The notes under the pieces: generated by a model
Seen by the model: the letters and a program-made list of their open reading frames with translations, nothing else
The model's database searches: none
Told to the model about the DNA's origin: nothing
Shown here: piece by piece, positions 1-9,610 of the stretch
How positions within the stretch are numbered: position 1 is the first letter of the stretch
How the letters are laid out: every line of letters begins with the position of its first letter
DNA from: Desulfomonile tiedjei
Lineage (GTDB): Bacteria; Desulfobacterota; Desulfomonilia; Desulfomonilales; Desulfomonilaceae
Length of the DNA stretch: 64,000 nt
Direction: 5' to 3'
NCBI GenBank assembly: GCA_016218715.1
Contig: JACRDG010000115.1
Span: 1 to 64,000 of the forward strand
Program-made: the position numbers and the translations under genes

Positions 1-1090
1 AGAGAATGGCCTGAGAGATGGTCATGTCGAGGAAGTCTTCCCAAGCCTCGGCCTCCAGTTCCTTCATCTTTTTCTTGAAAGCCTTGGGGTCGTCCTTGAA
101 CTTGGCTGCGATGTTGGCAATGGCCTCTTCGGTTCTCATATAGATCGGGCCGAGGCCTTCGAACTCATCCAACATGCCAAGATAGTTACGCAGGTTGGCG
201 GGGATCGGCTTCACTGCGCCGTAGGAGCCCCACTTCGCCAGTTCGCTCTTGCGCTCCACCATGTACTCGCCGCCGAATGCGTTGGTCGCACGGGACTTGA
301 ACAGGAGGAACCACGCGCCGACAGGACCGTAGCCATCCTTGAACCGAACGGGGATGAAACGAACTTCCTGGCAGGTCTGCTCGGCACCGGCGATCAGGGT
401 GAAGTACAGGCTGGAGCCGGAGTTCCAGGGCGGATACCATGCACGCCCGAGGCCTTCACCAGCGCTTCTCGGCTTGAACACGTGAACTGCGCCGCCCATG
501 GCAGCCAGAACCGCTTTGGCCTTGAACACGTAGAACTTGTCTTCACGGGTGCTGAATCCCACCGCGCCGGCGATGCGATCACCGTCGAGGATAGGCGTGG
601 TGATGAAAACCCGCTCGAAATACTCGCCGCCACGCTGGGTGAGTGCGTTCTTGGCGGCCTCGGCCACGATAACCTTGTAGGACTCGCCGTTGATCATGAG
701 CTGCCAACGACCTTCGTGCACGAAGTTACCAGCATCGTCCTTCCAAATGGGGAGGCCCCATTTTTCGAACAGGTGCACGCTGGAGTCGACGTGACGAGCA
801 ATGTCATAGACCAGGTCTTCACGGGTGATACCCATGAGGTCCTGTCGCACGTAACGGACGTAGTCTTCGCATGTGTTGTTGCCGCTGTTGATGTCAACGT
901 ACTGGTTGATTGCGGACAAGCCCATGGCAACCGCTCCGGAGCGGTCCATGGCTGCTTTGTCAACCAGGGTGACCTTCAGGCCGTTTTTTTGGGCCCAGTA
1001 GGACGCTTCGACGGCTGCACCGCAAGCCGCCATACCTCCGCCACAGAGCAATATGTCAGTGGTGACTTCGACTGTCTCGAAATTCGCCAT
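1..1090 (-). CDS. aprA: Adenylylsulfate reductase subunit alpha, 3' end outside window
   Basis: AprA is the FAD subunit of dissimilatory APS reductase. It interconverts APS with sulfite and AMP in the cytoplasm, in complex with AprB. The 363 visible codons open with MANFETVEVTTDILLCGGGM, an FAD-binding Rossmann glycine motif, followed by DKAAMDRSGAVAMGLSAINQ and a long run typical of AprA. The reading frame is open to the left edge, so the C-terminal part is missing. The start ATG at 1088-1090 has an AGGAGG ribosome site about 7 nt upstream. It lies 28 bp downstream of aprB, so the order is aprB-aprA on the minus strand. Neither sat nor qmo is visible; qmo could lie beyond the edge. Confidence 0.95.
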   Translation of the reverse strand, partial: MANFETVEVTTDILLCGGGMAACGAAVEASYWAQKNGLKVTLVDKAAMDRSGAVAMGLSAINQYVDINSGNNTCEDYVRYVRQDLMGITREDLVYDIARHVDSSVHLFEKWGLPIWKDDAGNFVHEGRWQLMINGESYKVIVAEAAKNALTQRGGEYFERVFITTPILDGDRIAGAVGFSTREDKFYVFKAKAVLAAMGGAVHVFKPRSAGEGLGRAWYPPWNSGSSLYFTLIAGAEQTCQEVRFIPVRFKDGYGPVGAWFLLFKSRATNAFGGEYMVERKSELAKWGSYGAVKPIPANLRNYLGMLDEFEGLGPIYMRTEEAIANIAAKFKDDPKAFKKKMKELEAEAWEDFLDMTISQAIL

Positions 1091-1118
1091 ATTCTTATAC
1101 CTCCTCGAAGATACAGGA

Positions 1119-1562
1119 CTATTTCGTTACGGTGGGAAGTGCCGCGAGCCTGAGCGCTTCGGGCTCATTGTACAGACACTGGCTGGCCAGATCCGTGGTC
1201 ACCTCACCATAGCCGCCGTCCGGTTTCGCGGAGCCTTCAGGGGTGGTCCGGATGGGGAACTTGAACCTTTTCACCATGCCGCTGCGGAACTTAACGGTCC
1301 ACATGATGTCTTCGGAGCCGCGGAGCGGAACCACGGAGGCGCCCATCGGCACGAAGTCCGCGTAGCCACGCACGTCAATAGCCTGCTGCGGGCAGATCTT
1401 TACGCAGTTGTAGCACTCCCAGCACATTTCGGGAGCGCGGTTCCAAGCCTTCATCTTGTCTTTGTCCAGCACCATCAGATCGTTCGGGCAGATGTACATG
1501 CAGGCGGTCTTGTCCTGACCCTTGCATCCATCGCATTTCTCCAGAATAACGTAGCTTGGCAT
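1119..1562 (-). CDS. aprB: Adenylylsulfate reductase subunit beta
   Basis: AprB is the iron-sulfur subunit that passes electrons to the FAD of AprA. The 147-residue product matches the family's usual length. It carries two 4Fe-4S ligand sets, CDGCKGQDKTACMYICP near residues 10-26 and CWECYNCVKICP near 48-59, followed by the beta-sheet and tail region that wraps AprA. The ATG at 1560-1562 is preceded by AGGAGG at a spacing of 7. It is the first gene of the aprBA unit. The pair with dissimilatory-type AprA is the strongest marker of sulfate respiration in the window; reverse operation in sulfur oxidisers is possible in principle but the context favours a reducer. Confidence 0.96.
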   Translation of the reverse strand: MPSYVILEKCDGCKGQDKTACMYICPNDLMVLDKDKMKAWNRAPEMCWECYNCVKICPQQAIDVRGYADFVPMGASVVPLRGSEDIMWTVKFRSGMVKRFKFPIRTTPEGSAKPDGGYGEVTTDLASQCLYNEPEALRLAALPTVTK

Positions 1563-2092
1563 GAACCAACCTCCTAGTTAAATTGAGCTTCTTCTCCTGA
1601 TGTCTTGGATAGTGTGTTGATACGCTGCGTTCACGAAGATCTCTTGGTTGAACGCTCCTCCTTTCTATATATGGTCGACGCGACCCTCATCGGATCAGAG
1701 CGGTTGCGGAAATATTGGAGACGTGGTCACGACGTACGAGTTTGACCCCGGCCGTCACCCGCCCCGATCACTGGTCTGACCCCGAGCTTTCTTCGGTATC
1801 GAACAAGGGCCGCAATCGGAAACGCCTTCCACCAACTCCTGACCATCCCGACCAGTGACGACTTTTCAAACTTTTTGTGAAAAAATCATGTGGGTATCCG
1901 GGTTCGCCAACAGAACTCCCGAATATCATAGGAATGTTGAATTCAATCAAATTCGGAAGGGGTTGTCAAGAAAATTTTCTTCAACAACCCGGTAAATTTT
2001 CTTCAAAAATTCGTCGCCTACCCCGTTGTGACCTGAGCGGGTCTGTGGTAAATTTAGAATTTACGGCTAGCACAGCCTGAGGAGCCTGATAC
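1563..2092. other. Intergenic region between divergent aprBA and the SEC-C/TPR operon
   Basis: About 530 bp with no supportable gene. It must hold the aprBA promoter (minus strand) and that of the gene at 2093 (plus strand). A minus-strand TTGACA exists at about 1963-1968 but without a good -10 at the right distance. A second AGGAGG about 100 bp upstream of aprB (near 1661) is not followed by a start codon at a sensible spacing. Bases 1870-2050 are visibly richer in A+T than the flanks. I assign no promoter. Confidence 0.5.
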
Positions 2093-3088
2093 ATGAATCT
2101 CCCCGGACGAAACGACCCGTGCCCCTGCGGAAGCGGGTTAAAATTCAAGAAGTGTTGTCTCAAAGAAAAGCCCCTCCCCTCCGATGCTGTCGATGATGCC
2201 GCCGGCCTGCGTGTCCTCGGATTCAAAGCAATGTCCCTCGAAAATTGGGACGAAGCCATCGGGCACTTCAAGGCCTGCCTCGAAACCTCGACGGATCGAC
2301 ACACCATTCTCGAGGCTATAGCCTCCTGTTACGACGGCCTCGAGGACTACCTGCTCGCCGCGGAATATTACGAAAAAGCCATTGCCGAGGCCCCTCCGCA
2401 GCGACGGTTCGACCTCACCTACCGACTGGGTATCGCCCGAGGGTGCGGTGAACGAATCGACAAGGCCGCGGAAGCTTTCCAACAGTGTCTCGACCTGGAA
2501 ACCGACGAGAAGCGCAAAGGGCACGTCGCGGAAATCATCAAGGATCTCGAGGAAATCCAGGAAGGCAAACGGAGCCGGAAATTCTTTTCGGTGCAGGTGC
2601 AACTCCAGCGGGCCTTTTCCGACATGGAAGCTGAGAAATTCGACGCCGCGGCCCAACGACTCGAAACTATTTCTAGAATCGACCCGGATAATCCCGCGAT
2701 CTTATACAACCTCGGGGTTGTCTACACCTTCTTGAAGAGGGAAGATGCCGCAGTCATGCTTTTTCAGAGATGCCTGGACCTGAATCCGTACTACGTGCAG
2801 GCATGGTACAATATGGGCCAGATATTCTTGATACACAAACGAGACTTCTCCTATGCGCTCCAGTGTTTTGACCGAGCCGCGGCCATACGGCCCGATTACG
2901 TAGGCGCTCACCATCAGCGGGGAATCGCATGGGAATTGCTCGGCGATCCCGTCAAGGCGGTGGAATGCTGGAACAAAACTCTTGAACTCGACCCCGGCAA
3001 CACGCTCGCCAGGGAGAACATCCAGCGAGTGTCCGGAGGCGAGTCCGCCAAGGCTTCCGTCACGAGCAAGAAAGGGCTAAAGGAATGA
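2093..3088 (+). CDS. SEC-C motif and TPR-repeat protein
   Basis: 331-residue soluble protein of unknown specific role. It begins with a SEC-C zinc-binding motif, PGRNDPCPCGSGLKFKKCC, at residues 4-22 (in SecA this motif sits at the C terminus and binds zinc and SecB). Then come about seven tetratricopeptide repeats between residues 40 and 310, for example NPAILYNLGVVYTFLKREDA and YVQAWYNMGQIFLIHKRD. No signal peptide is seen. It is the first gene of a tight operon: its TGA overlaps the next ATG by 4 bp. The domain pair suggests a zinc-containing scaffold for protein interactions, possibly a partner of the downstream cysteine-cluster protein; that link is inference. Confidence 0.85.
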   Translation: MNLPGRNDPCPCGSGLKFKKCCLKEKPLPSDAVDDAAGLRVLGFKAMSLENWDEAIGHFKACLETSTDRHTILEAIASCYDGLEDYLLAAEYYEKAIAEAPPQRRFDLTYRLGIARGCGERIDKAAEAFQQCLDLETDEKRKGHVAEIIKDLEEIQEGKRSRKFFSVQVQLQRAFSDMEAEKFDAAAQRLETISRIDPDNPAILYNLGVVYTFLKREDAAVMLFQRCLDLNPYYVQAWYNMGQIFLIHKRDFSYALQCFDRAAAIRPDYVGAHHQRGIAWELLGDPVKAVECWNKTLELDPGNTLARENIQRVSGGESAKASVTSKKGLKE

Positions 3089-3879
3089 AACTGAGAGATC
3101 AGCTTGCTGACCGGCTTGACCGGGTCATGACGTGGGATGACAAATTCAATTTCAAGTGCCACTCGGGTATTGACTGCTTCAACTCCTGTTGCCGGGACGT
3201 GACCATATTCCTCCATTCTCTGGACGTGATCAAGCTGAGAAGAGCCCTGAAGATCACCTCCACGGAGTTCATCGAAAAGTATACCCATCGGGTCATCTCC
3301 TCAAGGAGCGGCTTGCCCGCAATCATCTTGAAGATGAACGAGGACGAGGCCAAGAGGTGTCCGTTCGTCCGCGAGACCGGATGTTCGGTGTACGAGAGTC
3401 GCCCGTACTCGTGCAGACTCTTCCCGCTCGACACGGAGCAGGGGGTGGAGTACACCTTCATCGGCAACCCGACGAAGTGTCACGGGCTCCTCGAGACGCA
3501 CGAATGGACCGTGGAGGAATGGCGCAGAGGTCAGGGACTTCGCGAGTACGACGACCTTGACCACAACCTGAAAGACGTCATGAACGCACACGAGCAGTGG
3601 GAGCAGGCCATCGCGGACCCGCGGATGCAGGGCATGTTCCTGACGGCCCTGTACGATCCGGACCGATTCAGAAAATTTGTCTTCGAGAGCAGTTTCCTTC
3701 AAAAATTCCAGGTGGATGACGACATCCTGGAAAAGATCCGAGACGACGACGTAGCCCTTCTCTATTTTGCCGCTCAGTGGCTACGCTTCTCACTTTTCGG
3801 CAAAAAGGGATTTCTGAAGATCAACCGAGATTATCTGGAGCGAAAGAAGAGTGAAGTGCTTGGAAATAAAGGGCAATAG
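3085..3879 (+). CDS. YkgJ family cysteine cluster protein (putative zinc/iron-chelating)
   Basis: 264-residue protein. The family signature is visible: an N-terminal CHSGIDCFNSCC cluster at about residues 21-32, then CPFVRETGCSVYESRPYSCRLFP near residues 91-115. UPF0153/YkgJ proteins are annotated as Fe-S or zinc-binding with unknown function. The C-terminal 140 residues are mostly helical and lack a recognised domain. The ATG overlaps the stop of the TPR gene (ATGA), and the next start follows by 2 nt, so the three genes are probably cotranscribed and translationally coupled. Confidence 0.88.
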   Translation: MKLRDQLADRLDRVMTWDDKFNFKCHSGIDCFNSCCRDVTIFLHSLDVIKLRRALKITSTEFIEKYTHRVISSRSGLPAIILKMNEDEAKRCPFVRETGCSVYESRPYSCRLFPLDTEQGVEYTFIGNPTKCHGLLETHEWTVEEWRRGQGLREYDDLDHNLKDVMNAHEQWEQAIADPRMQGMFLTALYDPDRFRKFVFESSFLQKFQVDDDILEKIRDDDVALLYFAAQWLRFSLFGKKGFLKINRDYLERKKSEVLGNKGQ

Positions 3880-3881
3880 CC

Positions 3882-5204
3882 ATGAGACGCGTTCTGGAAC
3901 TATCTTCAGCACTGGTTGTGGTCCTGTTGATCGCGATTCCCCTAGCATGGGCTTCTGCGATTGACAAGCATATAGAAGAACTGAAGAGCAGTGATCCTGA
4001 GGTCCGAGCCAAGGCTGCCTACGAGCTGGGATGCACCTGAAACAAACCGGCGAGGGCAGTTCCGCCTCTCATCGAAGCATTGAAGGATCCTGAACCCAAG
4101 GTTCGGGAAAAGGCAGCAGAGTCACTCGGCTCGTTTCGTCGCGAGTCCGAGGCCTCGCTGCATCCGCTCCTGGGACTTCTTTCGGACAACGACGTCGCGG
4201 TGCGCCGAGCCGCGGTCCTTTCTCTGGGTTCTGTCGGCAAGGGGAATCAGGAGGTTGAGGACGGTTTACGCAAACTTACCGCGGATCCCGATCCCGTGCT
4301 CAAACTCAATACGGTGATCTCGCTCGCAAACATGGGAAAAGCGGATGACTCGGCGATTCCCGTGCTGGTCGATGCCCTCTCTTCCAAGGAGGAACCTACG
4401 GCAAAGGCAGCTGTGAGCGCCCTGGGAGAGATCGGGCACGAAAATCCGGACCGAGTCCTTCCCGGAATGATGGACACGCTGAACAAGAAAGAGCCGGTAG
4501 CTGCCGCGAATGCCGTGAAGGTGCTGATGCGGATGAAGACCAAAGCCGGGCCGGCCTTGGCCCTCATATCCGAGGCCTATAACGTTGTCGCACCCGCCGA
4601 CCGTCTCAAGGTGATAGACGCCCTCGTGATGGTCGATCAAGAGGGCACGTATGCTGTTCCCGTTTTGAACAAGGCGCTCGACGAACACGAAACTCGTGAC
4701 CGTAAAGAGGCGCTCATCGGGCTCATGAGGTACCGATCCAAGCCGGAGCTGATCATCGACTCGCTGGTCAAGGGAATGAACGACTCCGCACGGGAGATCC
4801 AGATTCTCGCGGTGAACATGCTCAAGGGACTCGGCAAGAAAGCCGAAAGAGCGCTCCCCAAGGTGCTTGCCATGACCCAAGGACCGAACGTGGAACCGCG
4901 TCTTCTGGCAATGAACGCCGCGGTCTCGATCGGTCCGGAATCTCCCGAAACCCTCAAGATGCTCGAAGGCGGCCTCGCTGATGGAGATGTCCGGGTAAAG
5001 CAAACGGCGGTCGCGCTTCTCCGGCGGGTAGGGATGGTCAAGCCCCAGGAAGTGGCGCCGGTATTGCAGAAAGCGCTGGAATCAGAGCAAAACGACCAGA
5101 TAAAGCAATCGGAGAGAGCCGTGCTCGAACTGCTCAACAACCGAGCCCAGCCGCCCGCGCCTTCGGCCTCGGCCGTTCCTCAGAAACGCCAACTGGCCCA
5201 CTAA
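3882..5204 (+). CDS. Exported HEAT-repeat protein interrupted by an in-frame TGA
   Basis: The reading frame starts at ATG 3882-3884 with a clear signal peptide (MRRVLELSSALVVVLLIAIP, cleavage probably after AWASA) and a first HEAT helix. At 4038-4040 it meets a TGA, then continues in the same frame as HEAT repeats to 5204. About ten HEAT/PBS-lyase-type repeats are visible, such as DPEPKVREKAAESLGSF and DVRVKQTAVALLRRV. The residue at the TGA falls where a loop Gly is common (ELGCT-x-NKPARAVPPLIEAL), so a GGA to TGA change is simplest. Readings: recent nonsense mutation, sequencing error, or selenocysteine. A start inside the frame (TTG 4080) would lose the signal peptide. Third gene of the operon, 2 nt after the YkgJ gene. 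Confidence 0.7.
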
Positions 5205-5230
5205 TACCATCGCTTCCAAAATAGTGATCT

Positions 5231-5260
5231 GGGGGAACCTTTTTAAGAAGGGTTTCCCCC
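5231..5260. terminator. Palindromic hairpin between convergent genes
   Basis: A GGGGGAACC arm faces a GGTTTCCCCC arm across a short T/A-rich loop, with one bulge. It lies 27 bp after the HEAT gene stop and 29 bp before the topoisomerase B stop, so it can end transcription from both sides. There is no long U-tract. Hairpins of this form followed by runs of C are common between genes in Desulfobacterota (recollection), so it may also be a repeat element. Confidence 0.5.
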
Positions 5261-5288
5261 AACCCCCCTCTTGAAAAGCCCATCAGCA

Positions 5289-7193
5289 TCAGATGTCGAG
5301 ATCGCGGACCTCTCGGGCGTGCTCCTTGATGAAGGAGAAGCGCTTCCTGACGTCCTTTCCCATGAGGGTGTCGAAAATCTCGTCGGTCTTGCCTTCGTCG
5401 TCTATGGACACTCGCAGCATGGTCCTCGTCTCGGGGTTCATCGTGGTGGTTTTGAGCGTCGCTGCGTCCATTTCCCCCAGACCTTTGAAGCGCTGGATCT
5501 CGACCTCCTTGCCGTTCTTTCCCTTGAGCAGCCTTTCCTTGTCCGTGTCCGAAAAAACGTACCTGACGGCGGCCTTCTTCCCTGAACCAATGGTTATGCG
5601 ATAGAGCGGCGGCATGGCGAGGTAGACATGCCCCTTGCGCACGAGGTCCGGGAGATAGCGGTAAAAAAACGTCAGAAGGAGCGTGGCGATGTGGTGACCG
5701 TCGACGTCCGCATCGCAATTGATCACGATCTTACCGTACCGCAGGCGAGCGTAATCGAAGGCTTTTCCCATCCCGGTTCCGATGCTCTGCACCAGACTCT
5801 GTATTTCTTTATTGGCTTTCATCTTCTCCGCGGAGGCTTGCTCGACATTGAGGATTTTCCCCCGGATGGGGAGAATCGCCTGGAATTTTCTGTCCCTGGC
5901 CTGTTTTGACGACCCGCCGGCGCTGTCACCCTCGACTATGAAGAGTTCCGTCTCGTCGCGTGATTGGGAAGAGCAGTCCGCGAGCTTGCCGGGAAGGGTA
6001 AGCCTACGGGTGGCCGATTTACGGCTGACCTCATCTCTTGCAGCTCTGGACGCCGTTCTCGCCTGAGCGGAGAGGACGACCCTCCCGGCCAGCGCCGCGG
6101 CCTGCGTTGGGTTTTGATGGAGCCAGGTTTCCAGGGCGTTGCGCAGGGGCGGTTCGACAAGATGGCCGACGTTGCTGTTGAAGCGCTCTTTTGTCTGTCC
6201 CTGAAACTCAACGTTCCCGTGCAGATAGACTGAGACTACCGCCAGGAGGCCTTCTCGGACATCTTCGCCGGAAATCCCTTTGATTCCTTTCGGTAGGCCG
6301 TTTCGTTTCTCGATGTACGTTCTGATGGCCCTGGTCACCGCGTTCCTGAAAGCGGTTTCGTGGGTGCCGCCTGAGGGAGTCGGTATGGAATTCACGAACG
6401 TCAGGATCTTGCTGCTCGTCTCTTCGGTCCAGACCATCGCGACTTCCAAACGCAAGTCGTTGTCGTGCCTGAAGTGAAAGGGCTGAGCATCGATCATGGT
6501 CTTCCCTTCGGCCAGTTTCTTCAGAAAATCGGTTAATCCTTCCGGGTAGACGAACGTTTCCGCACTTCCTTCGCTCTCGATCGTCAATCGGATCGTGAGC
6601 CCCGCGATGAGGAACGCCTTGATTTCAAGTCGCTCTCGTATGAGATCTTGCGAGAACCTGTGCTCCTCGAAAATCGTTGGGTCGGGCCAGAACGTCACTT
6701 TAGTCCCTGTGCCGGCTGCCGGGATTATTTTCTCCAGCGGTCCTGAGGGCTTGCCGCGACGGTACTCCTGGCGGTGGAGAAAACCGTTTCGGCTCACCTC
6801 GACCACCATCCGCTCGCTGAGAGCGTTTACCACTGCGCCTCCGACGCCGTGAAGCCCGCCTGCCACCTTGTAGGCGTTTTCGTCGAACTTCCCGCCCGCG
6901 TGCAGGTTACAGAAAATAGTCTCCACAGTATTCTTTCCGGTCGCGGGATGAATCTCCACAGGAATGCCGCGGCCGTGATCTGCCACGGAGATGCCGCCGT
7001 CCGCGAGAAGTGCTACGTCGATCAGGTCGCAGTACCCGTTAAGCGCCTCATCGACGCTGTTGTCGAGGATCTCCCAGACGAGTTGATGCAACCCTTCCGG
7101 CCCGGTACCCCCGATGTACATACCCGGCCGTTTACGGACCGCGCGGAGCCCCTTCAGAACCTGTATTTTTTCAACGGTATAGCTTTCACTCAT
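5289..7193 (-). CDS. parE: Type II topoisomerase B subunit (ParE/GyrB)
   Basis: 634-residue ATPase subunit. GHKL motifs are present: EILDNSVDEALNG (Asn/Asp for Mg-ATP), DHGRGIPVEIHP, and GGLHGVGGAVVNALS. The TOPRIM domain has ELFIVEGDSAGGSSKQARDR near residue 414 and NCDADVDGHHIATL with the DxD metal site, and the tail has the usual QRFKGLGEMD. The short form without the enterobacterial GyrB insertion fits ParE or a Gram-positive-like GyrB. It follows the A subunit with an ATGA overlap. The ParE name rests on the partner lacking a clear GyrA box; a decatenase versus gyrase role is not settled. Confidence 0.9.
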   Translation of the reverse strand: MSESYTVEKIQVLKGLRAVRKRPGMYIGGTGPEGLHQLVWEILDNSVDEALNGYCDLIDVALLADGGISVADHGRGIPVEIHPATGKNTVETIFCNLHAGGKFDENAYKVAGGLHGVGGAVVNALSERMVVEVSRNGFLHRQEYRRGKPSGPLEKIIPAAGTGTKVTFWPDPTIFEEHRFSQDLIRERLEIKAFLIAGLTIRLTIESEGSAETFVYPEGLTDFLKKLAEGKTMIDAQPFHFRHDNDLRLEVAMVWTEETSSKILTFVNSIPTPSGGTHETAFRNAVTRAIRTYIEKRNGLPKGIKGISGEDVREGLLAVVSVYLHGNVEFQGQTKERFNSNVGHLVEPPLRNALETWLHQNPTQAAALAGRVVLSAQARTASRAARDEVSRKSATRRLTLPGKLADCSSQSRDETELFIVEGDSAGGSSKQARDRKFQAILPIRGKILNVEQASAEKMKANKEIQSLVQSIGTGMGKAFDYARLRYGKIVINCDADVDGHHIATLLLTFFYRYLPDLVRKGHVYLAMPPLYRITIGSGKKAAVRYVFSDTDKERLLKGKNGKEVEIQRFKGLGEMDAATLKTTTMNPETRTMLRVSIDDEGKTDEIFDTLMGKDVRKRFSFIKEHAREVRDLDI

Positions 7194-9610
7194 GAAATGG
7201 GTCCTTCATCGACTGCGATCGATTCCATCTCCACGATTCCGGGACAGACCACTTTGCCACGTGTGCCGCGATTACCCGCGGGGAGGTCGTCGACCTCCAT
7301 GATGCGTTCCGCCTCTCCCTGCGGTGGTTGGACGCGAAGCTTTTCTCCCTCATTCACTGATTCGAAGGCCGCCACCAGCGAGCCTGTCGCGAGCCCTACC
7401 ATACGCACTCCTTGCCCGGGACCTGAAAGGACCGGGACCTGCTCCGCGGGAAAAACCAGCATCTTGCCGGAATCGACGGCCACCGCAACGTGCGTCCCTC
7501 TTTCGGGCTTCACTGCCACGACCGTGTCCTCCCCAGCCAGATTCACAAGCCTCCTTCCGGCCCGTTTCGTGGGTTCCCGGAGGATGCCGTAGTCGAACCG
7601 AAACCCTTTCCCTTCCCGCGTGACCAGAATACCCCGGGTCGGAGCCGGAACCGAGACATCGTCAACCTGGCGGGGATGTTCCGCCTCCGGTTCGTCGAAC
7701 AGGGAAGCTTGAATTACGTCGGTACCGTCACCCTCGTCGGATGCGATTCCGAGATCTTCGGTCACCCGTTCCTCGGCAGGTGCGGCAATCGCCGGGTCAG
7801 GGGCCGCCATCCCGACCATGTGTTCGCCGTCAGCGAGTCCCAGCATGCTTCCCAACGGCTCGCCAAAACCGGAACTGGACGGGACATCCAGGGCCTTCAG
7901 CACATAGACCTTGCCCAGATTCGAGAACATAGCCACCGTTTTTCCGGTGTTGACTCTCACCCAGCCGAGCGGACCGTCTCCTTCCCGGAACTTCAGCGAT
8001 GCCCCTACATCGACTTCACTCTTGATGCGGCGTATCCATCCTTGCCGCGAGAGGATCACCGTGACGTCGCCATGATCGACGAACTCGTCAGGATCGTAGG
8101 CCATCGCGGGAGCGTGAGTCTCTTCCACGATCCGCGTACGTCGCTCGTCACCAAACTTCTTCGAGATCTCGGCCAACTCGTTGTCCACGATCTTCCAGAG
8201 GCGCTGAGCGCTGGCCAGATCTTCCGCAATCCCTTTGGCTTCCCTGGTCTTGGCCGCGAGCTCGTCCAGAACCTTACCGATCTCCATGGCGACCAGTCGG
8301 TACAAACGTGTTTCCAGAACTGCTTCGACCTGCTCCCGATCCAGGCCGAACTCGGCGGTGAGCCCTGCTTCCGCTTCAGCTCTGCTTCGTGCCGACCGGA
8401 TGATCGCCAGGACCCGGTCGAGGTCTCTGAAGATGATCCTGAAGCCTTCCAGAAGGTGAATCCGCTTTGTGAGCACGTCGAGCTGATGTTGGAGTCTCAG
8501 AACGGTCTTGTCATATCGGAAGTCGAGGAAGTAGCGGATGATGCGATCGAGCGGCAGTCGGTCCGGGACCCCCTGAGGCGTGATGGCAATGAAGTTGAGC
8601 GGAAAGTTGATCTGCAGATCCGTGTGCCTGTAGAGGAAAGCCATCACGGAATCCGGCTTGATATCCCCTCCCCTCAACTCGAGCACGATCCGTACGTCCT
8701 TGGTGCTCTCATCCCGCACGTCGTAGACATACTTGAGCCTCTTGTCTCTGATCAGGCTGGCAATTCTCTCTATCAGTCGGGATTTGTTCACGGAATAGGG
8801 GATTGAGGTCACAATGAGATTTGTCCGTCCTCTGCCGAGCTTCTCGATCTCGAACTGCCCGCGAACTTTTATGAAGCCGTGTCCGGCGGTGTAGATCTCC
8901 TCCAGTGATCCTGAATCACACAGGATTTCCGCACCGGTGGGAAAGTCGGGGCCCTTGATATGCTTCAGGAGCCCTCGGGTATCGATCCCCTCGTTCTGGA
9001 TGGACGCCCGGCACGCGGCCAGAACCTCACGCATGTTGTGAGGCGGAAACGAGCAGCTCATGCCCACAGCGATTCCCGAGGAGCCGTTGATGAGGAGGTT
9101 CGGTATTGCGGCAGGAAGCACGTCGGGTTCGTCGCCCATGGCGTCGTACGTCGGATGAAAGAACGTGGTTCCCCGATCGATATCTTTGAGGAGCAGTCCC
9201 GCGATCGCGCTCAGTCGCGTCTCGGTATAGCGCATGGCCGCGGGGGAGTCACCGTCGAGAGAGCCGAAATTCCCCAACCCCTCGATGAGCGGATATCTCA
9301 GGCTGAAATCCTGGGCCATTCTTACCAGGGCATCGTACGCGGCCTGATCCCCGTGGGGGTGATATTTTCCAATCGTTTCCCCGACCACCGCAGCAGACTT
9401 CCGCATCCTTGCGGAATCGCTCAGGTGCATGCCATGCATGGCAAACAGAATCCGTCGATGAACGGGTTTGAGCCCGTCCCGCACATCGGGCAAGGCTCGG
9501 GAGACGATTGTGGAGAGGGCGTAGGCGAGGTACCGCTTCTCCACCTCTTCACGGAGGGGGCTCGCGTCGGTGCGCGGCGGTTTTTCGAACGTTACCGGTG
9601 CTGAAGGCAT
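7190..9610 (-). CDS. parC: Type II topoisomerase A subunit (ParC/GyrA)
   Basis: DNA cleavage subunit of about 806 residues. It has KRYLAYALSTIVSRALPDVR and DGLKPVHRRILFAMH, then the catalytic tyrosine in AAMRYTETRL, followed by NGSSGIAVGMSCSFPPHN. The C-terminal part is a divergent beta-pinwheel with an acidic, low-complexity insert. I see no canonical QRRGGKG GyrA box, which favours ParC. The frame is open to 9679, but I choose ATG 9608-9610 because AGGT lies 6 nt upstream and the family N terminus fits; ATG at 9616 is an alternative. It overlaps parE by 4 bp. Confidence 0.9.
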   Translation of the reverse strand: MPSAPVTFEKPPRTDASPLREEVEKRYLAYALSTIVSRALPDVRDGLKPVHRRILFAMHGMHLSDSARMRKSAAVVGETIGKYHPHGDQAAYDALVRMAQDFSLRYPLIEGLGNFGSLDGDSPAAMRYTETRLSAIAGLLLKDIDRGTTFFHPTYDAMGDEPDVLPAAIPNLLINGSSGIAVGMSCSFPPHNMREVLAACRASIQNEGIDTRGLLKHIKGPDFPTGAEILCDSGSLEEIYTAGHGFIKVRGQFEIEKLGRGRTNLIVTSIPYSVNKSRLIERIASLIRDKRLKYVYDVRDESTKDVRIVLELRGGDIKPDSVMAFLYRHTDLQINFPLNFIAITPQGVPDRLPLDRIIRYFLDFRYDKTVLRLQHQLDVLTKRIHLLEGFRIIFRDLDRVLAIIRSARSRAEAEAGLTAEFGLDREQVEAVLETRLYRLVAMEIGKVLDELAAKTREAKGIAEDLASAQRLWKIVDNELAEISKKFGDERRTRIVEETHAPAMAYDPDEFVDHGDVTVILSRQGWIRRIKSEVDVGASLKFREGDGPLGWVRVNTGKTVAMFSNLGKVYVLKALDVPSSSGFGEPLGSMLGLADGEHMVGMAAPDPAIAAPAEERVTEDLGIASDEGDGTDVIQASLFDEPEAEHPRQVDDVSVPAPTRGILVTREGKGFRFDYGILREPTKRAGRRLVNLAGEDTVVAVKPERGTHVAVAVDSGKMLVFPAEQVPVLSGPGQGVRMVGLATGSLVAAFESVNEGEKLRVQPPQGEAERIMEVDDLPAGNRGTRGKVVCPGIVEMESIAVDEGPIS

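Noticed and set aside
1563-1700. Leader ORF upstream of aprB from a GTG near 1630
   Set aside because: The upstream AGGAGG is too far from any start codon and the 18-codon frame is not convincing.
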